64,000 nt of DNA. Origin: Protopterus annectens. Its lineage: Eukaryota > Chordata > Ceratodontiformes > Protopteridae. Shown here piece by piece: positions 11,610-22,192 of the stretch (its first letter is position 1; every line of letters begins with the position of its first letter). The DNA lies in the NCBI RefSeq assembly GCF_019279795.1, contig NC_056732.1:1074039240-1074103239 (forward strand), in the 5' to 3' direction. The notes under the pieces were generated by a model. That model ran no database searches. It was not told where the DNA came from and worked only from the letters and a program-made list of their open reading frames with translations. The translations under genes were made by a program, and so were the position numbers.

Positions 11610-12353
11610 ATCTTTAGTAATGTTTTTTCTTAGATAATCTAATAGTCTCATGAGTTTAAGTAATAGTTTTTAACCATATTTGGATTTGAGGTGTTTTAGG
11701 TTTGGTTTGTTAGGGTACTGGTAATTAGATTTTGGTGTTTTATTGGTTGGATAGTAGGTTATGTGTTTAGTACTAAGTGAAGATAGGGAAAATATGGAAC
11801 AGATACTAATGTATACATAGAGCCATGTGTTAAGTCATCCCTCCTTTGATGATCACATTACCAAAGGGTTTTGGAAATCCCTCTATGGAGCACATAAGCA
11901 ATAAAGGGTTTGCATGCAGATCCACAGAGGTTGTTACACACCTATAATGATTAGTCATCTTTGCCAGACTTTGCTTGCTTTGGAACAGGTTTCAAATATA
12001 CCTCAAGCATAAACCCTCACTCACACTCTTCAAAAGAAACCGTGATGAGTGGATGTGAAACGGAAGACATAGCCCAGGGATCCTGCAGTGGCTAAGCTTG
12101 TCACAAGCATACAGAAGTGACCTAAGGTCTGGAAAGTGCCAGCATGCCCTGCCAAAGATAACACATGCGTTCAAGGAGAAAGCAGAGTACCCACCTATGA
12201 AATACTTGAGGTCACATGTATGTATATGGTTTGCCCCACAGCTACCTTACATGTGTAATGCACATACAGTTGTCATTGTGATATGTCATACACTAGAAAA
12301 ATCAAAACCCACTCGACATTGGTCAACTGTGTCACACACCTGGAGCACAGACA

Positions 12354-13489
12354 CAGTCAGCAAGTGTGAGATTCAAACTCTTTTCGAACTACATTATGAT
12401 ACTACAGCAGTATGTATTTACATGACACACTATACACATTACTGGGATTTCACTTTTCCACAGGTATATTTGTAGGTTGGACTTGACAAAGATGAGTATA
12501 CCACTTTTAAGGGGTGTGAGTAGTCTCCAAAAAGGCTGCTCCTTTCCAGGGAGACACACACACACACACACACACACACAGTTGGCAAGTGCAGGATTCA
12601 AACCCCTACCTAACTATATTATAGCACTACAGCAGTATGCATTTACACAACATGCTATACACATTATTGGGATTTCACTTTTCCACAGGTATATTTGTAG
12701 GTTGGTGACATCATCAGACTTGACAAAGATGAGTATACCACTTTTAAGGGGTGTGAGTAGTCTCCAAAAAGGTTGCTACTTCCAAGTAAAACACACACAC
12801 TCACAGCTGGCAAGTGCAGGATTTAAACCCCTATCTAACTACATTATGATACTACAGCAGTATGCATTTACATGACACACTATACACATTAATGGTACTT
12901 CACTTTTCCACAGGTATATTTGTAGGATGGTGACATCATCAGACTTGACAAAGATGAGTATACCACTTTTAAGGTGTGTGAGTAGTCTCCAAAAAAGGCC
13001 AGTCTTTCCTAGGGAGACACACACACTCATAGCTGGCAAATGCAGGATTCAAACCCCTACCTAACTACATTATGATATTACAGCAGTACACATTTACATG
13101 ACACACTATATACATTATTGGAATTTCACTTTTCCACAGGTATATTTGTAGGTTGGTGACATCATCAGACTTGACAAAGATAAGTATACCACTTTTAAGG
13201 GGTGTGAGTAGCCTCCAAAAAGGTTGCTTCTCCACAGGGAGACACACACACTCAGCAAGTGCAGGATTCAAGCCCTTACCTAACTACATTATGATAATGC
13301 AGCAGTACATATTTACACAACACACTATACACATCACTGGGATTTCACCTTTCCACAGGTATATTTGTAGGATGGTGACATCATCAGACTTGACAAAGAT
13401 GAGTATACCACTTTTAAGGTGTGAGTAGTCTCCAAAAAGGTTGCTCCTCCCCAGGGAAAGACAGACAGACACACAGTTGGCAAGTGCGG
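12354..13489. repeat. Tandem array of about 225-bp units, five copies
   Basis: The landmark ATTATGATACTACAGCAG and variants recur at about 12393, 12619, 12842, 13070 and 13290, giving spacings of 220-228 bp. Each unit contains TTTTCCACAGGTATATTTG, a GTGACATCATCAGAC block (missing in the first), the block AAAGATGAGTATACCACTTT and a short (AC)n stretch of variable length. The first and last units are partial. One minus-strand frame stays open across most of a unit, but unit lengths are not all multiples of three, so I do not call it coding. Confidence 0.92.
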
Positions 13490-13699
13490 TGTTCTTAATC
13501 CAAACTAAGTACTTCTTTACACTTCAGCAAGCAATATGGAGTTACAGGGTGCAATACAGACATTACTTACTGACAGTCTGCACAAAGGTTTTTTTTCACA
13601 TTTGCTAACCTCAGCATGCTTATCATACTAGGTGTATTGTGAGTGTATTGTATGCATAGGTCATGACCATATCATATATGGGTTGATGCACCACATGCT

Positions 13700-13973
13700 G
13701 GCACACACAGGGTCAAACCTTGAGTAGCATCTTACCTTCACCTACATGATACTGCAATATAACATAAAGATGATAAACTTCAACAATTGGCTGAGCTTCT
13801 GGTGTCATTCAAAGGGGATCCAGTCTCTGTCTGCCTGTGATGACATGATAGACAAGCCTTGTTGCTTCATTACAGATGGTTTGCATCTGTCGCCCCTATG
13901 CTTCTGAATACTGGCCAAGGCTCTTGCTGTCCCCATATTACCTTTTTTTAGGCAAGGCTCAAAGGTTCATAGG
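13700..13973 (+). pseudogene. CR1 ORF1 C-terminus (GDSL/SGNH esterase end)
   Basis: Plus-strand remnant matching the ORF1 end of copy H: FNNWL-like, then DGLHLSPL at 13875-13898. The D and H of DGLH are the spacing of the catalytic Asp and His of SGNH-type esterases known from CR1 ORF1. A stop follows shortly after (TGA after LCF). The frame is then cut by the minus-strand CR1 composite starting at 13974. Confidence 0.65.
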
Positions 13974-14289
13974 TTCATAGGTAGGTACTAGGCTATCGGC
14001 CCAGGGGCCTATACAAGCCCAGCCAAAAAGGTACCCTGGCTTTTGCCACCCAAAAAATGTATTTTCCTGTGCCACTGTTGAGCAGAGACACATAAGTGAT
14101 CCCCAGGGTGAATTTCCTATTTCCCATCCAATCATCAAGATTTTTCTTGAAGAGTGCTAATGAGGAGCTTTGTTTGATATAGATAGGTAGTTTATTCTGG
14201 AGTATGTGAAGTTTCTATGAGACTGGAATCTATCCCTCTGGCATGTTCTGTTTACTGTGGTGACAAGGTTTAGGTCCCTAGAGTGTGCA

Positions 14290-17008
14290 GGTTCATAGGT
14301 AGGTACTAGGCTATCTGCCCAAGGGCATTTATAAGCCTAGCCAGAATGTGTTGGCTTTCACATCCCTTTTAAATTAGTTTCCTGGGCCTCTGTCTAGCAG
14401 GGCCACTGAAGTGATCCCAGGGGTAAATTTACAATTTCCCATCCACTCTTCGAGATTCCTCTTGAAGAGAGAGACTGCGAGGGGCTCTGCCTAACATCAA
14501 CTGGGATTCTGTTCCAGAGTGAGGGAAGTCTCTGGGACAGGAATCTATCCCTCCAGCATGTCCTGTTTATAGCTTTGCTGAGGTTTAATTCACTGGAGTG
14601 TGTGGCTCCAAGAGATTTGTTTTTCTTGAGGTGGAGCATGTCCATTAATTCTGGGTTAGACATGGCCTTATACATCAGGCATAGATCACCTCTGAACAGG
14701 CAGTAAGCAACCAAGTAGAGATGGAGTTTCTTTAGTCAAGATGCATAGGGCATCTCCTTGAGGCCCATGATCCTCTTGGTGAGGTACTTCTGTGGTCTTA
14801 CCAGCTGTTGCATGTGCCAATTAAGGTACATACCAAATAGAGCATTGTACTCTATTATGGGCCTAATGAGTGATGAGTAGAGGGGCACAATGAGCTCTCT
14901 TTATCTAGAGGTGAACCCTTTTGTGATTAGGTGGGCTACATAGAAGGAATATGTAACCACTTTGGCAATGTGATTATCAAAGAAAAGGTTATTATCTACC
15001 TGGGTCCCCAGGTCCCTAATTACATTTTCCATACCTAGTGGATTATCACCTATGTGGTAATTCATGGGCACTTTGTTTTTTCCAAAGGGGATGACTATGT
15101 ATTTTTTGGCATTCGGCTTGAGGCCATGGTTTTGACACCAGGTATCTGTCTCTGTAAGACCATTCTGGAGGATGTCAGTGTCAGCCAGAGAGTCAATTAT
15201 GGCCCCCAGTTTGCAGTCATCTGCGAACTTGGTCAGCCATAGTCCTCTCATGCTTGCCTGTACCTCAGAGAAGTATATACTGAACAGGAGTTCCCCAGGA
15301 CTGAGACCTGTGTGATGCCACTTATGACTGGTTTAAAGTCGGACAAGGCACTCGCAACTCTGACCATGTGTTCTCTATCCATGAGCCAGTTGGCCACCCA
15401 TCTCATGACATAGGGGTTAATGTTCAAGCTGGTAAGCTTGTCTATGATGCCAGAGTGGGGAATGGTGTCAAAGGCCTTAGTGAGGTCCAGGTAGGCTGTG
15501 TGGTCTACCTTCCCTTCATCTATGGCCTTGGTAACTGTTTCAAAGAAGTCAACTAGGTTTAGGAGGCAGGATCTGCCTTTAACAAAGCCGAATTGGGTGG
15601 GGTCCAGTGTCTGGAGGTTCCCAATGTCTCTGTTTATGAGTTCCATGATAATTCGCTCCATAGCTTTGCAGAATAGGCTGGTCAGGCTTATAGGGCGATA
15701 GTTCCCAGGTTCTGTTGTGGCACCACCTTTGCGGAGGGGGATGACTGTTGCTGTACGCCATTCTTTTGGTACATAGCCTGTGGTAAGGCTGAGTCTGAAC
15801 AGTGAATTTAGGTGAGGGTTTAGTTCCTTTTGGAGCCCGTGTAAGACGCAGCCTGGGACACCATCCGGTCCCATTGATGCTGTGTTCTTAGCTTTGGAGA
15901 GGGCTGTTTTTACCTGCATGTCCATGATGTCTGGGGCTCTGCATTCTTCTGGGATGGACACAGGCCCTTTTGGGGGTGAGGTGGGTGAAGTTTGCACTAA
16001 ACTTGTCCACCAGGATGTTGGCAATGTCAGTTGGTTCAGTGTATTTTTTGCCATTTTGCAGTAGCTCAAAGCATCTGAGAGTTGCCACCTAAATGTTTGA
16101 TATAGCTAAAGAAGGCTTTGTGGTTATCATTAGATTCCTTGGCATTTTTTCTTTAGAAACTGGCCTTGGATGATTTTATGAGCGATCGTAGTTTCTTGCT
16201 AATAATGATCAGTGATGCCTTTTTGGAATTTTGCTCTATCATGTAGTAGTTTCCTCCTTCTGTTGTATAGCTTATTTATGGCCAAGGACCACCAGACTGG
16301 TTTCCTCTTTTTGGAGTGAGTCTTGGTTTTACTCGGGATGGCTCGATCCATGCATCCCTGTAGATGCTCATATAATGCACTTGTAAAGGATTCTGCAGAT
16401 TGGATAGCATTATCCTGTAGCAAGGGGGCTTTGAAACTTTCCACTTCGGTCTTGAGAAGTGTGAAGTTTGCTTTTGAAAAAGTTTTTCACAGTGGTTTCC
16501 TTGATTGGGGGTGGGGTCGGGATGTGGATGTCCAGTGTGATTACTTTATGATCTGATCTTACCAGCGAGGAGTTTACCTCTGGTGTGGAACACTGATCCC
16601 TCATGTTGGTGATGATCAGGTCCAGTACGTTGTCACCTCTAGTGGGCATGGTGACCAGCTGCTCCAGGGCATTTGAGTTTATAAACTCTAGGAAGCATTG
16701 GGCAAAGGAGTTTGCACTTGAGTAATTCTTCCAGTCAATGTTTGGGTAGTTGAAATCTCCTAATATCATGGTGTTTGGTAAGACCGTAATATTTTCCAGT
16801 GTTCTCAGGAATGCTGAGTGAGGGTCCTGAGACAAGGTAGGTGATCTGTAGCAGGCTACGATCTGATAAGCAGCTTTGCCCACTGTTAGCTGCACTTGGA
16901 TGGTCTCTGAGGCCTTGTGCTGTGCCACTAACCTGGAGGTGTGGGTATCCTTTATGAAAATGGATATACCCCCTCCTTTTGTATTTTGGTCCAGCTTTTG
17001 GGGCCGAA
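14290..17008 (-). mobile_element. CR1-clade LINE copy D, nested in copy C
   Basis: A 2.7-kb, 5'-truncated minus-strand copy. The 3' end is GGTTCATAGGTAGGTACT at the left. ORF2 parts from right to left: endonuclease (ILGDFNYPNIDW, SDHKVITLDI; about 16410-16928), linker (CMDRAIPSKTKT, WWSLAINKLYNRRRKLL), RT (MGPDGVPGCVLH, NYRPISLTSLFCKAMERII, HTAYLDLTKAFDTIPHSG; 15248-16069) and TKFADDCKLGA with an intact FADD active site (14901-15251). At least three frameshifts separate these blocks. It inserted into copy C with at most 1 bp of target-site duplication. Confidence 0.85.
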
Positions 17009-18047
17009 GCTCGGAGAGATTGGGATTTCTTTAAGAGGAGCATGTCCAACAACTCTGTTTGACATAGCTTTGTATGTTAGGCAGAGATCACCTCTGAGTA
17101 GGTGATATGCGACAGAGTAAAGCTGAAGTGTTTTGAGACGGTCTGTGTAGGGCATGTATTTGAGGCCGCTAATCCTCTTTGTGAGGTATTTCTGCGGGTT
17201 TTCCAGTTGTTGTAGATGTCTTGTGAGGTACATACCAAAAGGGGCGTTGTACTCTATAATGGATCTAATGAGTGATGAGTAGAGGGGAGCAATGACCTCT
17301 TTTTTTCTGCATGAGAAACCTTTTGTGATGAGGTGTGCCACGTCAAAGGATTTCCTGACTACTGCGGCAATGTGATTATCAAAGGAGAGTCTACTGACCA
17401 CCAGTGTCCCAAGATCCCTTATCAAACTTTCAGTGTTAAGTATACTACCGCCTATGTTGTAGTTCATGGGTACAGAGTTTTTACCAAAGGGGATGACAAT
17501 GCACTTTTTGGTTGAACTTGAGGCCATGGCTTTGACACCAGGCATCTGTCTCAGTGAGGCCCTTTTGTAGGATGTCCACATCATTAGTAGTTTCAATTAT
17601 GGCTCCTAGTTTGCAGTCATCTGGGAACTTCATTAGCCAAAGACCTTCTGTGTTAGCCTGCACTTCAGGGAAGTAGATACCAAACAGGACAGGACACAGG
17701 ACTGAACCCTGTGGTACTCCACTTGACACTGGTCTGAAGTCGGACTTGGAGTCTGCTACTTTCACAGTGTGGGTTCTGCCAGTGAGCCAGTTGGCAACCC
17801 ATCTTGTGACATATGGATTAATACCAAGTTTAGTGAGTTTATCTATAATTCCAGAGTGGGGGATGGTGTTGAAAGCCTTGGCAAGATCTAGATAGGCTGT
17901 GTGAACCACCTTAACCTTGTCTACTGCTTTGGTGACTGCTTTGAAGAAGTCTATCAGGTTTAGGAGACATGCTCTGCCTTTTACAAACCCGAACTGGGTG
18001 GGGTCCAGAGTTTGGAGATTACCAATGTCTTTGTTTATAAGTTCCAT

Positions 18048-19253
18048 ATCATGCGTTCCGGCCCCAAAATCCGGACAACACCAAGAAAGGAGGGGGGGTG
18101 TCCATATTCATAAAGGACACCCACACCTCAAGGTTGGTGGCAACGCACGATGCATCGGAGACCATCCAGGTGCAATTAACCATAGGCAAGACTGCTCTGC
18201 AATTTGTAGCATGTTACAGACCACCCTCTCAAACTCAGGAACCTCACATGGCCTTCCTGAAAACATTGGAGGGGATAAATGTATCTCCAAACACCATCAT
18301 ACTAGGTGACTTCAACTACCCTAATATAGACTGGGAACACTACTCAAGCCCGAACACTCTAACCCAAAAATTCCTGGAGTTCATAAACTCAAATGCCATG
18401 GAACAACTAGTCACCATCCCCACAAGAGGAGAAAACATACTTGATCTCATCATCACGAACATGGGATCAAAATGTTCAACACCGGAAGTATACCCCTCAC
18501 TGGTGAGATCAGATCATAAACTAATCTCGCTGGAGGTCCTCATCCCGCCCGCACCTGAAACAAAAAAGACCACAGTGAAAAACTTCTCAAAAGCCGATTT
18601 CACACTTCTAAAATCTAGTGTGGTCTCCTTTAAGGCCCCTGAGCCAGTGGTAAACATTACTCAAACCGCTGAATCACTTACAAATGCCTTCTACCAGCAC
18701 CTACAGGACTGCATGGATCAGGCAATCCCAAACAAAACTAAGACTCTCTGTACCAAAGGCAAGCGTCCAGTCTGGTGGACCCCAGCCATAAACAAGCTCT
18801 ACAACAAAAGGAGGAAGCTACTACAACATAGAGCAAAATCCTTGAAAGGTAAGACACCTTTGATCATTATAAGTAAAAACTAAGAGCTCTCATAAAATCA
18901 TCCAAGGCAAATTTTGAGAGAAAAATCGCCAAGGACTCTAAAGACAATCATAAGGCCTTCTTTAGCTATGTTAGAAACCTAGGAGGAAACTCCCAGATAT
19001 GCTCAGAATTAGTTCAAAATGATGTGAAAATTACTGAACCTACACACATTGCTAACATACTGGCTGACAGGTTCAGTGCAAACTCCCCCCCCCAAAAGGA
19101 GAGATATCTATTCCAGAGGATTGTAGCCCCCCAAACATCTCCAACGCCCAGGTGAGAACTGCCCTCACTAAGGCAAAAAACACAGCATCCATGGGACCGG
19201 ATGGTGTCCCCGGCTGTGTGCTTCATGAACTCAACGAGGAATTAAACCCACAG
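18048..19253 (+). mobile_element. Inverted 5' segment of CR1 copy C
   Basis: A plus-strand open frame of 261 codons (18098-18883) encodes most of the endonuclease: SIFIKDTHTS, FVACYRPPS, IILGDFNYPNIDW, NILDLIITNM and SDHKLISLE, followed by the linker WWTPAINKLYNKRRKLL. After a stop the linker continues to MGPDGVPGCVLHELNEELNP at 19253. Neither end is a normal LINE end; both fit an inverted 5' part of the minus-strand copy to the left. Confidence 0.75.
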
Positions 19254-19255
19254 TT

Positions 19256-20081
19256 TAGCCTGAGGTGAGGCTATGATTGAACATGGTACTTAGGTGTGGT
19301 GCCAGTTCATTCTGTAGTTCATGTAGAACGCAGCCTGGGATGTTATCTGGTCCCATGGATGCTGTGTTCCTGGCTCTGGAGAGTGGTTTTCACCTGTGCA
19401 GCCATGATGACAGCAACTTTGCATTCTTCCGGTATAGAGATGGGCTCTTTCTTGGGTGGGAGGAGGGTAAAGTTAGCACTGATCCTATCTGCCAAGATCC
19501 TGGCAATATCAGTTGGGTCTGTATATTTTACTGCCATTGTGCTGTAACTCAGAGCAGATCTGAGTGTTGCCATTGTGATTCTTGACATAGCTATAGAATG
19601 CTTTGTGGTTGTCTTTAGAATCAGTGGCGATTTTGTTTTCGTAACTAGCTTTGGAGGATTTTATCAGGGATCACAGCTTCTTACTGAGGCTGACCAGGGA
19701 GCTCCTCCATTCATGGGTTTTACCCTCTTTTGCAACAGTTTCTTCCTTCTGTTGTGCAGTTTGTTTATGGCAGGGGACCACCAGATTGGCTTCCTTTTCT
19801 TGGAGGATAGAGTCTTGGTTCTGTTTGGGATAGCACAATCCATGCACTCATGTAAGTGCTTCTAAAGTGCAATTGTATAAGATTCAGTAGTCATAACTAT
19901 ATTGTCCATCTGCATGGGTGTCCTGAAGTTCACCACTTCTGTCTTAAGAATCATGAAGTTGTCTTTGGAGATATTTTTTAACATGGTTTCCTTAATGGGG
20001 GGTGGGGGCAGAATGTAATTAGCTTATGGTCAGATCAGACCAATGAGGCGTTGATTTCAGGTGTGGAACACCAGTCACTCA
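19256..20081 (-). mobile_element. CR1-clade LINE fragment E (middle segment only)
   Basis: Minus-strand piece from the endonuclease C-terminus (CSTPEINASLVWSDHKLIT) through the linker (KKRKPIWW-like; ADRISANF) to HSLTSG, with both element ends missing. Its wording is closer to copy G than to copies C and D. It covers nearly the region missing from copy B at 20360 but in the opposite orientation and on the wrong side, so its origin is unclear. Confidence 0.7.
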
Positions 20082-21888
20082 GGACAAACCAAACCCTGCA
20101 ACCAATACAAATAACCACAAAGTGAGCTAAATGCTACTCATTGCTAGAAGTCTCAGCCTCCAGATGCACACACTCAAGGCACTTCAAAGTATGGAGAATA
20201 TTGATATCTGAGCAGTAACAGAAACCTAGTTCAAGGCTCCAGAGAGCACACCAGCACTACCAGGATACTACTCATTCCATACCTTCCAGCATCAGAACCT
20301 GAATCATAGCACATAGGGTGGGGATGTATCCATATTCATCAAGGATACTTACACCTCTCTCTACATGCTCTCTACAGGATATGTACCCATAGAATGTTGC
20401 ACAGCAATGTTCTTTCCACTTCACAGAAGTGGGGCCACAAAAGACCCTTGGCATTCATGCTCTATGAACCTGATGAGTCTAATCTGCAAGGCAATGGAGC
20501 CAATCATAATGGAAGTCAACAATAAAGACTTTGGGAACCTTCACATAGTTCAGCACACCCAGTTTGGCTTCATCAAATGCAGATCACGCCTCCTGAACTG
20601 GGTGGATTTCTTTGAGACAGTTACCCAGGCTACAGATGATTGAAATGAGCTCCACACAGCATACCTATACCTCGTTAAGGCCTTTGACACCATTCCCCAG
20701 TCAGGTATCATAGATGAACTCACCAACCTGGGCATGAATCCATACATCACAAGATGGATTGCAAACTGGCTCACAGATAGATCCCACAAATTAAGAGTTG
20801 CTGGCTACATGTCAGACTCTACACTGGTAACAACTGGTGTCCCCCAGGGTTCAGTCCTGGGGTCCCTCCTGTTTGGTATAGATTTCTCAAAAGTACATGC
20901 CAACACAGGAGGGACGTGGTTGACTAATTTTGCTGGGAACTGTAAAGTGTTTGCCATAACAGATTCCCCGGATGACACAAATATTCTCCAGAAGGGACTC
21001 TATGAGACAGATGTGTGGTGTCAGAATCATGGCCTCAAGCTCAATGTGGAAGAATGCATAGTAATCTCCTTTGGTGAAAACAAAGTACTCACAAACTACC
21101 AGATAGGTGTTACCCCCTTAAAACTGACAAGGTAATGAGGGATCTGAGGACACAAGTCGATAGTCATCTTTCCTTTGACAACCATGTTGCCAAAGTGATT
21201 GGGAAATCCTATGTGGCCCACCTAATCAACAAAGGGCTTGCATCAGGATCAAAAGAGGTAGTGGTGGCCCTCTACTCTTAAGTCATCAGACCCATCATTG
21301 AGTACAATGCACCATTTTGGATGTACTCAACTAAGCAAATCCAGCAGCTGTAGAGACCACAGAGGTACCTCACCAAGAGGATTACTGGCCTCAAACAGTT
21401 GTGTTATGCAACACAACTGGTAAAACTAAATCTGTTCTCCGTTGTGTACCACCTACTCAGAGGCACACTCTGCCTAACATACAGAGCCATGTCCGACACA
21501 TAACTGTTGAACATGCTCCATCTACGGATAATAAAACTGTCACACTACACATTCCAGGGATATGAACCTCATCACAACAATGAATACAACATGCTGGTGG
21601 GATAGAGTACCATCCCGGACACTTGCCTTACTGTGCAGCAGAGTCCCAATATACATCAGACAGAGCCCCTCGTTGACATTCTTCAATAGGAACCTTGATG
21701 AGTGGATAGGAAACAGACAATTCACACCAGGCATCACATCAGCAGCCCCACTAGAAAGGGGCTTAGGGTACTAACTATTAGAACTAGGGCTTGGTAGACT
21801 ACCCAGTGGGGTGGTGAAAGCTGCACAACTTGCCTAGGCTAATATATGCCTTCATGAAGATAGTCTGCTACATACCTATGAACCTATG

Positions 21889-22152
21889 TGACAGGTACAT
21901 GTCTACAGATAGTAGATGTGTACTTCATTGTACAGTCATGTTGTACAGCAGGCACATGGACCACATACACTGTAATGCTTACAGATACTGGTGGCTGTTA
22001 TGTACAGTGGGTGAGATGTGCACCTCATGTCTTTTGTGCCATTGGGATGTGTGCTGGGTGGGACAGTCCTGGATGGCTCCCTGTCATGATCACTCTCTTA
22101 CACACATCTCTGCTCATCCATATTTGGCTTATTATACTGTGTTCCCCCTACA

Positions 22153-22153
<1 letters not shown>
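21889..22153. other. Short unique spacer
   Basis: Between the octamer end of copy B and the next TA repeat I see no recognisable feature. Confidence 0.5.

Positions 22154-22190
<37 letters not shown>
22154..22190. repeat. (TA)n microsatellite
   Basis: About 18 TA units directly abut the 3' end of CR1 copy F, suggesting a TA-rich target or expansion next to the insertion. Confidence 0.92.

Positions 22191-22192
<2 letters not shown>

Larger units (their letters stand above)
8309..11825 (-). mobile_element. L2-like (CR1-group) LINE, nearly full ORF2
   Basis: A 3.5-kb non-LTR retrotransposon on the minus strand. The 3' end at the left is an ATTT-type tail, then a 3' UTR block (GTCCGGGATGGTCC, GGAGGCCCAGG) which recurs as the tail of one SINE type in this window and at the end of the related LINE at 58600-58699. 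ORF2 spans 8706-11579. About 250 bp upstream of ORF2 remain. It lies inside CR1 copy A; about 40 bp of the host appear to be missing at the junction. The clade within the CR1 group (L2, Crack or similar) is not fixed by eye. Confidence 0.85.
6565..12207 (+). mobile_element. CR1-clade LINE copy A, old, split by two insertions
   Basis: Degenerate CR1 ORF2 on the plus strand, 5'-truncated. Recognisable blocks in order are the endonuclease/RT linker (GCMDRAI near 6613), the RT part (MELINRDIMNLQTL near 7697, then a LVDF block), the HYHIGNV-like block near 8280, and the C-terminal VDSHLSFDDH-like block near 11835. It ends near 12207 with a tail resembling the CCTATGAA end of the other CR1 copies. 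An RTE fragment (7263-7623) and an L2-like LINE (8309-11825) interrupt it. Many stops and frameshifts; clearly older than its two guests. Confidence 0.78.
13974..19253 (-). mobile_element. CR1-clade LINE copy C with 5' inversion
   Basis: Pieces of one minus-strand insertion inside copy B. 13974-14289 is the 3' end with the tail GGTTCATAGGTTCATAGG; 17009-18047 continues upstream through the C-terminal domain and the RT (FPDD where FADD is expected; IPHSGIIDKL, GVPQGSVL); 18048-19253 is the endonuclease/linker in plus orientation. The order at the junction (RT at MELINKD joined to endonuclease at FRPQNPDN, outer end at ELNP) is that expected from twin priming, with about 165 bp lost. Copy D (14290-17008) is inserted within it. 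Joining 14289 to 17009 restores the family sequence without loss. Confidence 0.72.
13700..21888 (+). mobile_element. CR1-clade LINE copy B (outer host of the nest)
   Basis: Two plus-strand parts belong together: the end of ORF1 (13700-13973) and the start of ORF2 onward (20082-21888). Aligning them to copy H at 50460-50700 shows that the sequence broken at GGCTCAAA (13973) resumes near 20082. ORF2 parts: endonuclease N-terminus (SMENIDI, TETWFKA) to about 20360, then a jump to the RT (STGYVP), RT blocks HTQFGF, KAFDTIPQSGIID, TGVPQGSVLGSLLFGI, an altered active site (NFAGN where FADD is expected), and the C-terminus. About 900 bp of the endonuclease/linker region are missing at 20360. It ends with CCTATGAACCTATG, the CR1 octamer tail. 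Confidence 0.75.

Noticed and set aside
12477-12875. 132-codon plus-strand frame over two tandem units
   Set aside because: Unit lengths of 220-228 bp do not keep a frame through the array and no protein family is recognisable.
12354-13489. Possible CRISPR array
   Set aside because: The repeat period is about 225 bp with the whole unit repeated, no short repeats with unique spacers, and the context is a eukaryotic genome.
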